From contig CAVFCI010000006.1 in the NCBI GenBank assembly GCA_963620985.1, positions 8,157 through 72,156 of the forward strand: a DNA stretch of 64,000 bases, written 5' to 3'. Origin of the DNA: F23-B02 sp963620985. GTDB taxonomy: Bacteria > Bacillota > Clostridia > Oscillospirales > Oscillospiraceae. The position numbers were made by a program, and so were the translations under genes. The stretch's first letter is position 1; each line of letters starts with the position of its first letter. Shown here piece after piece: positions 24,101-32,912 of this stretch. A model generated the notes under the pieces. It did no database searches and was not told the DNA's origin. It saw only the letters and a program-made list of their open reading frames with translations.

Positions 24101-24469
24101 TTACTTCTTCTTATTTGCAATGGTGCGTTTCGGACCCTTGCGGGTACGGGCATTGGTCTTGCTGCGCTGTCCGCGAACGGGCAGACCGCGGCGATGACGC
24201 AGGCCGCGATAGCAGCCGATCTCGGTCAGGCGCTTGATGTCGAGCGCCACACTGCGGCGCAGGTCGCCTTCAACGATGAAGTTGTGGTCAATGCACTCAC
24301 GCAGCTTTGCTTCTTCCTCTTCGGTGAGGTCCTTTACGCGGGTGTCGGGATTTATACCGGTCATTGCCAGTATTTTGTTTGCGCTGGTTCTGCCGATACC
24401 GTAGACATAAGTGAGTCCTATCTCAATTCTCTTGTCCTTGGGCAGGTCAACGCCGGCTATACGTGCCAT
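24101..24469 (-). CDS. rpsM: ribosomal protein S13
   Basis: The protein has 122 residues. MARIAGVDLPKDKRIEIGLT and the C-terminal RGQRSKTNARTRKGPKRT identify S13, a head protein contacting the P-site tRNA. A 125-bp gap separates it from rpmJ, larger than most gaps in this array. Confidence 0.98.
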   Translation of the reverse strand: MARIAGVDLPKDKRIEIGLTYVYGIGRTSANKILAMTGINPDTRVKDLTEEEEAKLRECIDHNFIVEGDLRRSVALDIKRLTEIGCYRGLRHRRGLPVRGQRSKTNARTRKGPKRTIANKKK

Positions 24470-24594
24470 ATTGATCGATCATTCCTTTCGATTATTATTC
24501 CGCATTTGAACGGATACGCTTGGCTTATTCCCGCCGGAGGGAGCCTTGCGGTCCATGCGGGATCTTACTTTTGTCGGACGAGCTGGGTTAATTA
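24470..24594 (-). other. rpsM-rpmJ intergenic leader
   Basis: This 125-bp non-coding stretch inside the ribosomal array contains a possible TCCCGC / GCGGGA hairpin on the minus strand. It could be an internal regulatory leader for the alpha part; I recognise no known r-protein leader motif. Confidence 0.35.
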
Positions 24595-24708
24595 TCAGCC
24601 CTGTCTCTGCTTATGCTTGGGGTTTTCGCAAATTACCATGACTTTGCCCTTGCGCTTTATGATCTTGCACTTTTCGCACATAGGCTTCACGGAAGGTCTT
24701 ACTTTCAT
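24595..24708 (-). CDS. rpmJ: ribosomal protein L36, zinc-binding form
   Basis: Only 37 residues: starts MKVRPSVKPMCEKCK and ends NPKHKQRQG, with the three Cys and one His of the zinc ribbon all present. It lies between infA and rpsM as usual, with TAGGAGGTAAAACA before the start. Confidence 0.97.
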   Translation of the reverse strand: MKVRPSVKPMCEKCKIIKRKGKVMVICENPKHKQRQG

Positions 24709-24720
24709 TTGTTTTACCTC

Positions 24721-24939
24721 CTACTTGCTTCTCCAGGTGATGCGCCCGCGGGTCAGATCGTACGGAGACATCTGCACCGTGACCTTATCGCCGGGGAGGA
24801 TCCTGATGAAGTTCATTCTGAGCTTACCGGAGATATGGGCAAGGATCGTATGACCCTGGCCGATATCGACCATAAACATGGTGTTGGGCAGGGACTCGAC
24901 TACCGTGCCCTCGAGTTCGATTACGTCGTCTTTTGCCAA
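24721..24939 (-). CDS. infA: translation initiation factor IF-1
   Basis: The protein has 72 residues, a single OB fold: AKDDVIELEGTVVESLPN, GKLRMNFIRILPGDKV and the C-terminal RGRITWR. It occupies the ribosomal A site during initiation. Standard order map-infA-rpmJ. Confidence 0.98.
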   Translation of the reverse strand: MAKDDVIELEGTVVESLPNTMFMVDIGQGHTILAHISGKLRMNFIRILPGDKVTVQMSPYDLTRGRITWRSK

Positions 24940-24972
24940 AATAATTTTCCTCCTGGTCGGTTTGACGAAATG

Positions 24973-25749
24973 TCAGTCAATGTTCTCTGCCATAGTGAGT
25001 ATTTCTGCCTCGCCGTCGGTTATGAGGATCGTGTTCTCATAATGAGCGGCAAGACTTCCGTCATTGGTCACGACCGTCCAGTCGTTATCAAGAACATGAA
25101 CGCCGTAGCCGCCCGCCGTTATCATCGGCTCGATGGCTATCGTCATGCCCGCAACCAGACGGGGGTTTGCCCTCTTGCCCTTTATGCTGTAGTTCGGGAC
25201 CTCGGGAGCCTCGTGCATATTGCGGCCCACGCCGTGCCCGACATAGTCGCGCACAACGCCGAAGCCGTGCGACTCGGCATATTCCTGTATCGCCGAGCCT
25301 ATATCGTCGATGCGGTAGCCGGCTCTTGCGAATTTAAGTCCCTCATAAAAGCTTTGGCGCGTGACTTCAATGAGCTTTTTTGCCTGCTCGGAGATCTCGC
25401 CGCAGGGATAAGTACCCGCACAGTCGCCCACGAAGCCGCCGAAGGTCGCGCCCACATCAACGGAGACGATGTCGCCGCTGCGGATGACGCGCTTTCCCGG
25501 GATGCCGTGGATGACCTCCTCGTTTACGGAAAGGCAGGTGCTTGCCGGAAAGCCGCCGTAGCCCTTGAAGGTAGGGATGGCGCGCGACTTTATGATAAAG
25601 TCGTTGACCTCACGGTCTATCTGCCTTGTGGTCAGACCGTCGGCTATCGCGGCGCGTGCGACGGATCGTGCGCCGGCGGTGATCGCTCCCGCCTTGCGCA
25701 TGATCTCGATCTCACGAGCTGTTTTGATTATGATTGGATCTCTCGACAT
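24973..25749 (-). CDS. map: methionine aminopeptidase, type I
   Basis: The protein has 258 residues. Metal ligands are visible in VSVDVGATFGGFVGD (two Asp), GHGVGRNMHEAP (His) and the C-terminal ITDGEAEILT (Glu). It removes the N-terminal Met from new proteins. It starts 3 bp after the adk stop. Confidence 0.97.
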   Translation of the reverse strand: MSRDPIIIKTAREIEIMRKAGAITAGARSVARAAIADGLTTRQIDREVNDFIIKSRAIPTFKGYGGFPASTCLSVNEEVIHGIPGKRVIRSGDIVSVDVGATFGGFVGDCAGTYPCGEISEQAKKLIEVTRQSFYEGLKFARAGYRIDDIGSAIQEYAESHGFGVVRDYVGHGVGRNMHEAPEVPNYSIKGKRANPRLVAGMTIAIEPMITAGGYGVHVLDNDWTVVTNDGSLAAHYENTILITDGEAEILTMAENID

Positions 25750-25752
25750 AGC

Positions 25753-26385
25753 TCAGATCCCTAAGGCAGCCTTGATAACCTCAGTCGTCGCCTCAATACT
25801 CGGCTGATTGTCAACGCTCTTGAGCTTGCCGCGGCTTTCGTAGAAAGCCTTGAGAGGCTCGGTCTCCTTGTGGTAGGTGGCAAGACGTGCCTTGACTGTC
25901 TCGGGAGCGTCGTCCTTGCGGATGGTCAGCTCGCCGCCGCAGAAGTCGCACTTGCCCTCCTGCTTCGGAGGATTGGACACGATGTGGAAGGTCTGGCTGC
26001 AATCCTTGCAGGTCCTGCGTCCGGACATGCGCTCGATTATCGTCTCGTCCGCTATCTCGATGGACAGCGCACAGTCTATATCGATGCCAGCCTGCTCAAG
26101 CGCCTCGGCCTGAGGGATGGTTCTGGGCATACCGTCGAGGATATAGCCGTTCTTGCAGTCGGGCTCGGCAAGGCGCTCGTTTACGATGCCGATGATGACA
26201 TCATCGGGAACGAGCTTGCCGCTTTCCACATATGCCTTAGCCTGAAGGCCGACGGGCGTGCCGTTTTTCATGGCCGCACGGAGAATGTTGCCGGTCGAAA
26301 TGGTGGGGATAGAGAGCATACGGCTGAGTATCTCCGCCTGTGTACCTTTACCTGCGCCGGGGGCGCCTAAAAGTATAAGCTTCAT
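25753..26385 (-). CDS. adk: adenylate kinase, zinc-LID form
   Basis: The protein has 210 residues. P-loop GAPGAGKGTQ (8-17), AMP-binding NGYILDGMPRT, and a LID with CKDC and CDFC that binds zinc as in Gram-positive enzymes. It balances adenine nucleotides. Located between secY and map as usual. Confidence 0.97.
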   Translation of the reverse strand: MKLILLGAPGAGKGTQAEILSRMLSIPTISTGNILRAAMKNGTPVGLQAKAYVESGKLVPDDVIIGIVNERLAEPDCKNGYILDGMPRTIPQAEALEQAGIDIDCALSIEIADETIIERMSGRRTCKDCSQTFHIVSNPPKQEGKCDFCGGELTIRKDDAPETVKARLATYHKETEPLKAFYESRGKLKSVDNQPSIEATTEVIKAALGI

Positions 26386-26401
26386 ATCACTGCACCTCTT
26401 C

Positions 26402-27676
26402 TTAGCTAAGGAAGCCCTTGTAGTTGCGCATCAGCATCTGTGCCTCGAGTGCGCGGACGGTCTCAAGCGCAACGCCGACAACGATGATTATCGAGGTGCC
26501 GCCGAGGGAAATGCCGCTGAGGGAAGCAGATGTGCTGAAGTGGCTGATGAGGATAGGAACTATTGCGATAATGCCCAGATAGATCGCGCCGAACAGGGTG
26601 ATCTTGTTGAGCACCTTCTTGATGAACTCGCTGGTCGGCTTGCCCGGACGGAAGCCGGGAATGTAGCCGCCGTTCTTCTTGAGGTTGTTTGCGACCTCCA
26701 CGGGGTTGAACTGGATGGTGGAGTAGAAGTAGGCGAAGAAGATGATCAGCAGGAAGTAGATTATCGCATAGGGGATGCTGGTGGTGCTTGCCCATGCGCT
26801 GTCGGAGTGGCCGGTGAATGCCGCGATGGTCGCAGGCAGGGTCGCTATCGACTGAGCGAAGATGATGGGCAGAACGCCGGACATGTTGACCTTCATGGGA
26901 AGGTGGGTGCTCTGGCCGCCGTACATCTTGCGTCCGACCACGCGCTTGGCGTACTGGACGGGGATGCGGCGCTCGGAGTCGTTTATCAGGACGATCAGGA
27001 CGATCATCGCAAGTGCGCCGATGAGCAGGAGGACGTTGACCCACCATGCTACGGTGCCGTTTATGGTGTTGGTGATCATCTGGTACAGGGACGGCGGGAA
27101 GCGGGAAACGATACTTGCAAACAGGATGATGGAAATACCGTTGCCGATGCCGAACTCCGTGATCTGCTCGCCGAGCCACATGATAAGGGCAGAGCCCGAG
27201 GTGAAGGTCAGGATGATGACGATCGCCGCCCAGACGCCCTCGCCGTCAGAGGTGAGGAAGCCGGACTTCATTATCATGTAGTAGTAAGCAAAGCCCTGGA
27301 TAAGGCCGATCGCTACGGTGGTGTAGCGGGTGATGGAGGCGATCTTCTTCTTGCCTTCCTCGCCCTCCTCCTTGCTCATACGCTCGAGTGCGGGGATAGC
27401 GATGCACAGGAGCTGAATGATGATGGAGGCGTTGATGTAGGGCTGGATGGACAGTGCAAAGATGGTTGCGTTGGAGAACGCGCCGCCGCTCATGACGTTC
27501 AGCAGGCCGAGAACGGTATTCTGCATCTGCGAGAAATACGCATTGAGGGCATCGATGTTGACGTAAGGAACGGGAACGGCATTACCGAGACGGTAAAGGA
27601 GGATGATGACGAGCGTGAAGAGTATCTTGTGACGCAGGTCCTCGATCTTCCATGCGTTACGCATTGTCTGAAGCAC
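26402..27676 (-). CDS. secY: preprotein translocase channel SecY
   Basis: The protein has 424 residues with ten membrane segments; VPVPYVNIDAL lies at the end of the first and YINASIIIQLL at the plug/second helix. I chose the GTG at 27676, which begins right after the rplO stop TAA and has AGGTGA at good distance; ATG 27664 is the alternative. It forms the export channel used by SecA, encoded at 40.9-43.7 kb. Confidence 0.96.
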   Translation of the reverse strand: MLQTMRNAWKIEDLRHKILFTLVIILLYRLGNAVPVPYVNIDALNAYFSQMQNTVLGLLNVMSGGAFSNATIFALSIQPYINASIIIQLLCIAIPALERMSKEEGEEGKKKIASITRYTTVAIGLIQGFAYYYMIMKSGFLTSDGEGVWAAIVIILTFTSGSALIMWLGEQITEFGIGNGISIILFASIVSRFPPSLYQMITNTINGTVAWWVNVLLLIGALAMIVLIVLINDSERRIPVQYAKRVVGRKMYGGQSTHLPMKVNMSGVLPIIFAQSIATLPATIAAFTGHSDSAWASTTSIPYAIIYFLLIIFFAYFYSTIQFNPVEVANNLKKNGGYIPGFRPGKPTSEFIKKVLNKITLFGAIYLGIIAIVPILISHFSTSASLSGISLGGTSIIIVVGVALETVRALEAQMLMRNYKGFLS

Positions 27677-28117
27677 TTAGATCACCTCGGCCTTTCCGCC
27701 TGCCGCCTCAATTTTCTCTTTTGCGGTTTCAGAAAAAGCGGAAGCCTTAACGGTAAGTTTCTTGCTTATCTCGCCGTTGCCGAGGATCTTCACGCCGTAG
27801 CGGCACTTGGAGAGCACGCCTGCGTCAAGAAGAGCCTTTGCATCGACGACTGCGCCGTCCTCGAATCTGTCGAGCTCGGAAACGTTGATCGCCTCGAGGG
27901 GCTTTGCAAAGATATTGTTGAAGCCTCTCTTCGGGATGCGGCGTGCCAGAGGCATCTGGCCGCCTTCAAAGCCGATACGGACACCGCCGCCGGAACGTGC
28001 CTTCTGGCCCTTGTGGCCGCGGCCTGCGGTCTTGCCGTTGCCGGTAGCGTGGCCTCTGCCCTTGCGCTTGTCAACGTGGGTGGAGCCGGCTACGGGAGAA
28101 AGTTCATGAATATACAT
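27677..28117 (-). CDS. rplO: ribosomal protein L15
   Basis: The protein has 146 residues. MYIHELSPVAGSTH, the Gly/Arg/Lys-rich GRGHATGNGKTAGRGHKGQK and GFEGGQMPLARRIPKRGF are diagnostic. Its stop codon directly abuts the secY start. Confidence 0.98.
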   Translation of the reverse strand: MYIHELSPVAGSTHVDKRKGRGHATGNGKTAGRGHKGQKARSGGGVRIGFEGGQMPLARRIPKRGFNNIFAKPLEAINVSELDRFEDGAVVDAKALLDAGVLSKCRYGVKILGNGEISKKLTVKASAFSETAKEKIEAAGGKAEVI

Positions 28118-28132
28118 TATGCCTTTTCCTCC

Positions 28133-28312
28133 TTATTCTTCAGTTACCTGGAGGAGATAGCCGATCTTGGCGATCTTGCCCCTGGTCTGGGGGTTGTCGG
28201 GCTGGACGGTCTCGTTGCCGATCTTGTGCAGTCCGAGGGAGTTTGCGGTCGCAATGTGCTTATCGAGGCGACCGTTCAGGCTCTTGACGAGCTTAATTCT
28301 AAGATTAGCCAT
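28133..28312 (-). CDS. rpmD: ribosomal protein L30
   Basis: 59 residues, starting MANLRIKLVKSLNGR and ending LLQVTEE; the L30 core motif HKIGNETVQPDNPQTRGKI is present. The short form typical of bacteria. Between rpsE and rplO as expected. Confidence 0.96.
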   Translation of the reverse strand: MANLRIKLVKSLNGRLDKHIATANSLGLHKIGNETVQPDNPQTRGKIAKIGYLLQVTEE

Positions 28313-28324
28313 TTTGCGTCCTCC

Positions 28325-28849
28325 TTAAGCCTGAACTTCTTCAGGAGTCTTGCCGCGGACGGCAGCCACCTGAGCAGCGTCGCGCAGAGACATAAGACCC
28401 TGCATGGTCGCTGCAACGACGTTTGCGGGATTGTTGGTGCGCAGGCACTTGGTACGGATATCCTTGATGCCGGCTGCCTCAACGACTGCACGGACAGCGC
28501 CGCCGGCGATAACGCCGGTACCGGGTGCTGCGGGCTTGAGCAGGACGCGGCCTGCGCCGAAGGAGCCGATGATCTCATGAGGAATGGTCGTGCCCTGAAG
28601 GGTAACGGTGACGATGTTCTTCTTTGCATCCTCAAGACCTTTGCGGATTGCTTCGGAAACCTCGTTCGCCTTGCCGAGGCCGTAGCCTACGCGACCCTTG
28701 CCGTCGCCAACGACGCAAAGTGCGGAGAACTTCATAACACGGCCGCCCTTGACGGTCTTGCTGACGCGGTTGAGGGAAACTACCTTTTCAACGAACTCGG
28801 ATGCTTCCTCGTCTCTGCGGCGATCTCTTCTGTCATTATTGTATGCCAT
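28325..28849 (-). CDS. rpsE: ribosomal protein S5
   Basis: The protein has 174 residues. The N-terminal double-stranded RNA-binding domain (LNRVSKTVKGGRVMKFSAL) and VGDGKGRVGYGLGKANEV identify S5, which helps decoding accuracy and mRNA unwinding. Confidence 0.98.
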   Translation of the reverse strand: MAYNNDRRDRRRDEEASEFVEKVVSLNRVSKTVKGGRVMKFSALCVVGDGKGRVGYGLGKANEVSEAIRKGLEDAKKNIVTVTLQGTTIPHEIIGSFGAGRVLLKPAAPGTGVIAGGAVRAVVEAAGIKDIRTKCLRTNNPANVVAATMQGLMSLRDAAQVAAVRGKTPEEVQA

Positions 28850-28868
28850 AATAGTTTTCCTCCTCCCC

Positions 28869-29228
28869 TTAGAACTTCAGGCCGCCCTCACGGGCGCCCT
28901 CTGCAAGTGCTGCTACACGGCCATGGAAAATGTAGCCGCCGCGGTCGAACACGACGTTCTCGATTCCCTTTGCCAGTGCACGCTCGGCGACGGTCGCGCC
29001 GATCTTCTTTGCGGCCTCGACGTTGCCGCCGTTGCCTTCAAAGCCCTTTTCAACGGTGGAGGCGGACACGAGAGTATTGCCTGCCACGTCGTCGATGATC
29101 TGGGCATAAATGTTGTTTTCGCTGCGGAATACGCTCAGGCGGGGTCTTTCGGCAGTGCCGGAGATCTTGCCGCGTACTCTTGCGTGGCGCTTGATGCGCT
29201 GCGCTCTTGTATCAGGTCTTTTAATCAT
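28869..29228 (-). CDS. rplR: ribosomal protein L18
   Basis: The protein has 119 residues, a 5S rRNA-binding protein: RPRLSVFRSENNIYAQIID and the C-terminal GYIFHGRVAALAEGAREGGL. Order rplF-rplR-rpsE is conserved. Confidence 0.98.
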   Translation of the reverse strand: MIKRPDTRAQRIKRHARVRGKISGTAERPRLSVFRSENNIYAQIIDDVAGNTLVSASTVEKGFEGNGGNVEAAKKIGATVAERALAKGIENVVFDRGGYIFHGRVAALAEGAREGGLKF

Positions 29229-29244
29229 TCAGGCACACCTCCTA

Positions 29245-29784
29245 TTACTTAGCGCCGGTCTTGCCTTCTTTGCGGCGGATAACTTCGTAGTCATACTTGA
29301 TGCCCTTGCCCTTGTACGGCTCGGGAGGACGCTTGCCACGAACTTCTGCTGCAAACTGGCCGACCTTCTGCTTGTCGATACCCTTGATGACGATCTGGTT
29401 GGGATTGGGAACCTCTATCTGGATGTCCTCGGTCTCGGGTACGATGACCTGATGCGAGTAACCGATGTTCAGAACAAGGTTCTTGCCCTCTTTTGCCGCA
29501 CGGTAGCCTACGCCGTTTACCTCGAGAGTCTTGGAAAAGCCCTCGGATACGCCGACGACCATGTTGTTAACGAGGGTACGGGTCAGACCGTGGAGAGATC
29601 TGTTCATCTTTTCGTCGTTGGGACGGGTGACGTGAACGACACCTGCTTCGACTTCGACCTTCATAGTGGGTGCTGCGGTCATTTCAAGTGCTCCCTTGGG
29701 ACCCTTGACGGAAACGTGCTGACCGTCTACCTTTACCTCCACTCCTGCGGGAATGGTAATGGGTGCTCTACCAATTCTTGACAT
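29245..29784 (-). CDS. rplF: ribosomal protein L6
   Basis: The protein has 179 residues. MSRIGRAPITIPAGVEVKV and the C-terminal KRPPEPYKGKGIKY are the L6 signatures, located near the GTPase-associated centre of the 50S subunit. Confidence 0.98.
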   Translation of the reverse strand: MSRIGRAPITIPAGVEVKVDGQHVSVKGPKGALEMTAAPTMKVEVEAGVVHVTRPNDEKMNRSLHGLTRTLVNNMVVGVSEGFSKTLEVNGVGYRAAKEGKNLVLNIGYSHQVIVPETEDIQIEVPNPNQIVIKGIDKQKVGQFAAEVRGKRPPEPYKGKGIKYDYEVIRRKEGKTGAK

Positions 29785-29799
29785 AGTTAGCTTTCCTCC

Positions 29800-30198
29800 T
29801 TACCATACGAATGCCAGGACCTCGCCGCCGATGTGAGCTGCGCGAGCAGCCTTGTCGGTCATGACGCCCTTGGAAGTGGATACGATCGCGATACCGAGGC
29901 CCTTGAGGACCTTGGGCAGCTCGTCTGCTCCTGCGTAAACGCGCAGACCGGGCTTGGAGACACGGCGAAGACCCTGAATGGCCTTCTCCTTGCCGGGGAG
30001 ATACTTGAGGGTGATGCGGATGATGCCCTGAGTGCCGTCGTCGATGATCTGGAAGCTCTTGATGTAGCCTTCCTCAAGAAGGATCTCTGCAATTGCTTTC
30101 TTCATCTTCGATGCGGGGACATCGACAGTTTCATGCTTCGCTACACCGGCGTTGCGGATGCGGGTCAGCATATCTGCAATGGGGTCTGTGATCTGCAT
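29800..30198 (-). CDS. rpsH: ribosomal protein S8
   Basis: The protein has 132 residues. MQITDPIADMLTRIRNA at the start and STSKGVMTDKAARAAHIGGE near the end are S8 signatures. It binds 16S helix 21 and is the spc-operon autoregulator in E. coli. An unusual 350-bp non-coding stretch lies immediately upstream of it. Confidence 0.98.
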   Translation of the reverse strand: MQITDPIADMLTRIRNAGVAKHETVDVPASKMKKAIAEILLEEGYIKSFQIIDDGTQGIIRITLKYLPGKEKAIQGLRRVSKPGLRVYAGADELPKVLKGLGIAIVSTSKGVMTDKAARAAHIGGEVLAFVW

Positions 30199-30548
30199 AA
30201 TCTTTTCTCCTTTTTTAGAAGTTACCGGGGATGACTCCCTCGGTCATGGCCGCGAGGTTCCGCACTAATACATGATTAGCTGCGGCCTTTCGTCGGCTCA
30301 AGTTTACGCTCGACGGCCAAGCCTTGATCGGGGACTTGGGGTCTCGGGCGCAAACTGCGGGGGTAGGCTGCCTCAAAAGAGGCTTTCGAGGCAATATTTG
30401 AAAAACCGCCGAAGAGATACACCGAGTTTTTCGGTGTATCTCAACTTCGTTTTCCGCAAAATTGGCATCATACTATTTTACCGCAAGCAGCTTGATATTG
30501 CAAGCTTTTTTACGCAAAATAAGATGCTTTTTTCACCGGAGCGTCCGA
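30199..30548 (-). other. 350-bp non-coding insert between rpsN and rpsH
   Basis: This interrupts an otherwise tight r-protein array. It contains a perfect 12-bp hairpin (30414-30425 / 30431-30442, GAGATACACCGA arm) and a TGCCTC / GAGGCA hairpin near 30369-30392. I see no coding frame with a start and ribosome site, and no match to the two element families. Candidates are an internal attenuator or S8-dependent leader, or a decayed insertion. Confidence 0.5.
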
Positions 30549-30734
30549 TTACCAGGATGCCTTGCGGACGCCGGGGATCTGACCCTTGTAAGCCAGCTCG
30601 CGGAAGCAGATACGGCAGATGCCGTAGTCACGCAGGTAAGCGTGAGGACGGCCGCAGATCTTGCAGCGATTGTACTTACGGGTAGAGAACTTAGCAGGAG
30701 CCTGCTGCTTGAGAATCATAGATTTCTTTGCCAT
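30549..30734 (-). CDS. rpsN: ribosomal protein S14, zinc-binding type
   Basis: 61 residues, the short zinc form. Zinc ligands CKIC and CRIC are present; the C-terminus GQIPGVRKASW is canonical. I chose ATG 30734 (MAKKSMILKQ) with GAGGAACTGACA before it. Confidence 0.97.
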   Translation of the reverse strand: MAKKSMILKQQAPAKFSTRKYNRCKICGRPHAYLRDYGICRICFRELAYKGQIPGVRKASW

Positions 30735-30747
30735 TGTCAGTTCCTCC

Positions 30748-31287
30748 TTAGTTCGCAAACGGAGCGCCCATGAGTCTGAGCAGCTCGCGTGCTTCTTCAT
30801 CGGTCTGAGCTGTGGTGGTGATCGCAATGTTCATGCCGCGCAGCTTCTCGATCTTGTCGTAGTCGATCTCGGGGAAGATGATCTGCTCCTTCAGACCCAT
30901 GCTGTAGTTACCGCGGCCATCGAAGGCATCTGCGGAAATACCGCGGAAGTCACGAACGCGGGGAAGCGCGACGTTGAGCAGTCTGTCGAGGAACTCCCAC
31001 ATACGATCCTGACGCAGGGTGACCTTTACGCCGACATGCATGCCCTCACGGAGCTTGAAGTTAGCGACGGACTTGCGCGCTACGGTAGCAACGGCGTGCT
31101 GGCCGGTGATCGCGGAGATCTCTTTGATAACATTGTCAAGTGCCTTGGCGTTGTCCTTGCAGTCGCCGCAGCCGACGGATACGACGATCTTGTCGATCTT
31201 GGGGATCTGCATAACGGACTTGTACTGGAACTTCTCCATCAGAGCAGGAGCAACTTCCTCAACGTACTTTTTCTTCATTCTTGTCAT
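30748..31287 (-). CDS. rplE: ribosomal protein L5
   Basis: The protein has 179 residues. MQIPKIDKIVVSVGCGDCKD and MNIAITTTAQTDEEARELL identify L5, which binds 5S rRNA and forms the bridge to S13. Confidence 0.98.
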   Translation of the reverse strand: MTRMKKKYVEEVAPALMEKFQYKSVMQIPKIDKIVVSVGCGDCKDNAKALDNVIKEISAITGQHAVATVARKSVANFKLREGMHVGVKVTLRQDRMWEFLDRLLNVALPRVRDFRGISADAFDGRGNYSMGLKEQIIFPEIDYDKIEKLRGMNIAITTTAQTDEEARELLRLMGAPFAN

Positions 31288-31305
31288 AGTAAGTTATCTC
31301 CTTTC

Positions 31306-31611
31306 TCAGATTTCTGCGCCGCACTTACGGCATACGCGCAGCTTCTTGTCTGCAACGTACTTGTAGCCGACGCGAACGCCCTTATTGCACTTGGGGCAAA
31401 CGAGCTGGACCTTGCTGACATAGACGGGAGTTTCCATCTTGATGATGCCGCCGTCCTGACCCTTTTTCTTTGCCTTCTGATGCTTGGTGGCTACGCTGAC
31501 GCCCTCAACGGTGACCTTGCCGTTCTTGGGATCTGCGGAAATGACCTTGCCGGTCTTGCCCTTGTCCTTGCCGGACAGGACTATAACTTTATCGCCAGTT
31601 TTGATTTTCAT
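31306..31611 (-). CDS. rplX: ribosomal protein L24
   Basis: The protein has 101 residues. KOW motif GDKVIVLSGKDKGKTGKVI, and a C-terminal part with CPKC and CRKC cysteine pairs as seen in many Gram-positive L24 proteins. It starts assembly of the 50S subunit. Confidence 0.97.
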   Translation of the reverse strand: MKIKTGDKVIVLSGKDKGKTGKVISADPKNGKVTVEGVSVATKHQKAKKKGQDGGIIKMETPVYVSKVQLVCPKCNKGVRVGYKYVADKKLRVCRKCGAEI

Positions 31612-31625
31612 TCTCTGTGCCCTCC

Positions 31626-31997
31626 TTAAATCACTTCGGGAGCCAGGGACAGGATCTTCATGTAATCCTTATCGCGCAGCTCGCGAGCGACGGGTCCAAA
31701 GATACGAGTGCCGCGGGGGTTCTTATCGGTTCCGTTGATAAGGACCGCTGCGTTCTCGTCAAAGCGAACGTAAGTGCCATCTGCGCGGCGAACGGACTTT
31801 GCCGTGCGCACGACGACTGCCTTGACGACGTCGCCCTTCTTGACAGAGCCGCCGGGGGCTGCCTTGCGGACGGAAGCAACGATCACATCGCCGATGCTTG
31901 CGTATCTGCGCTTGGAGCCGCCGAGAACGCGGATGCACTTGATTTCCTTGGCGCCGGTATTGTCGGCAACCTTCAGATAACTTTCCTGCTGTATCAT
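31626..31997 (-). CDS. rplN: ribosomal protein L14
   Basis: The protein has 123 residues. MIQQESYLKVADNTGAKEI and TRIFGPVARELR are L14 signatures. It lies at the subunit interface and binds RsfS in other bacteria. Confidence 0.98.
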   Translation of the reverse strand: MIQQESYLKVADNTGAKEIKCIRVLGGSKRRYASIGDVIVASVRKAAPGGSVKKGDVVKAVVVRTAKSVRRADGTYVRFDENAAVLINGTDKNPRGTRIFGPVARELRDKDYMKILSLAPEVI

Positions 31998-32009
31998 TAT
32001 GCTGCCTCC

Positions 32010-32270
32010 TTACTTAGCCTTTTCTACGATTTCCACGACGCGCCATCTCTTGTCCTTGGACAGAGGACGGGTCTCCATTACGCGAACGATATCGCCGATG
32101 CCGCACTCGTTGTTCTCGTCATGCGCCTTCAGACGGTAGGTTCTGCCGATGATCTTCTTATAGGTCTTGTGTGCGACGCGATCCTCCACGATGACAACGA
32201 CGGTCTTATCCATCTTATCGGATACTACCTTGCCAACGCGAGTCTTACGGGAAGTTGTTCTATTATTCAT
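32010..32270 (-). CDS. rpsQ: ribosomal protein S17
   Basis: The protein has 86 residues, OB fold: GKVVSDKMDKTVVVIVE and IGDIVRVMETRPLSKDKRWR. It is a primary 16S rRNA binder. Confidence 0.98.
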   Translation of the reverse strand: MNNRTTSRKTRVGKVVSDKMDKTVVVIVEDRVAHKTYKKIIGRTYRLKAHDENNECGIGDIVRVMETRPLSKDKRWRVVEIVEKAK

Positions 32271-32284
32271 TCTGACTTACCTCC

Positions 32285-32479
32285 TCACTGCTCGAGTTCT
32301 TTCTCGCGGATAACGGTCTTGACTCGTGCAATGTCACGCCGTACAGCGGAAATCTTTACGGGGTTATCGAGATGATTGGTGGCATGCTGCATTCTGAGCA
32401 TGAAAAGATCCTTCTTGAGTTCTACGAGCTTCTTCTCGAGATCTGCTGCGGACATGGAACGTATTTCATTTGCCTTCAT
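32285..32479 (-). CDS. rpmC: ribosomal protein L29
   Basis: 64 residues from ATG 32479 (MKANEIRSMSAADLEKKL). The helical hairpin and LRMQHATNHLDNPVKI are typical. A longer in-frame start upstream lies inside rplP and has no ribosome site. It is near the exit tunnel and contacts trigger factor and SRP. Confidence 0.97.
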   Translation of the reverse strand: MKANEIRSMSAADLEKKLVELKKDLFMLRMQHATNHLDNPVKISAVRRDIARVKTVIREKELEQ

Positions 32480-32480
32480 C

Positions 32481-32912
32481 TTATTCACCACCGTTCTCAG
32501 ACTCAGCGCCCTTGGCAATTATCTTGGTCTTGCAGGGCAGCTTGTGGCTGGCAAGGCGCAGAGCCTCGCGTGCGGTCTCTTCGGGAACGCCTGCGATCTC
32601 AAACAGCACTCTGCCGGGCTTAACGACTGCGACCCAGTACTCGGGAGAGCCTTTACCGGAGCCCATACGGGTCTCAGCCGGCTTCGCGGTGACGGGCTTG
32701 TCGGGGAATATCTTGATCCAGACCTGGCCGCCGCGCTTGGTGTAGCGGGTCATGGCTATACGGGCTGCCTCGATCTGATTGCTGGTGATCCAGCACGGCT
32801 CGGTGGCCTGAAGGCCGAACTCGCCGTATGCAACAAAGTTACCGCGCATTGCCTTGCCCTTCATGCGGCCGCGATGTACTCTGCGGTACTTTACTCTTTT
32901 AGGCATTAACAT
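32481..32912 (-). CDS. rplP: ribosomal protein L16
   Basis: 143 residues from ATG 32912, which overlaps the rpsC stop (TGATG) and has GGAGG 9 nt away; the conventional MPKRVKYRR start at 32906 is the alternative. KRVKYRRVHRGRMKG and the conserved GKGSPEYWVAVVKPG are present. It organises the A-site tRNA region of the 50S subunit. Confidence 0.97.
   Translation of the reverse strand: MLMPKRVKYRRVHRGRMKGKAMRGNFVAYGEFGLQATEPCWITSNQIEAARIAMTRYTKRGGQVWIKIFPDKPVTAKPAETRMGSGKGSPEYWVAVVKPGRVLFEIAGVPEETAREALRLASHKLPCKTKIIAKGAESENGGE

Noticed and set aside
26258..29098. Open frame of over 900 codons opposite secY, rplO, rpmD and rpsE
   Set aside because: It crosses several well-supported ribosomal genes and their spacers; the product is low-complexity antisense translation.
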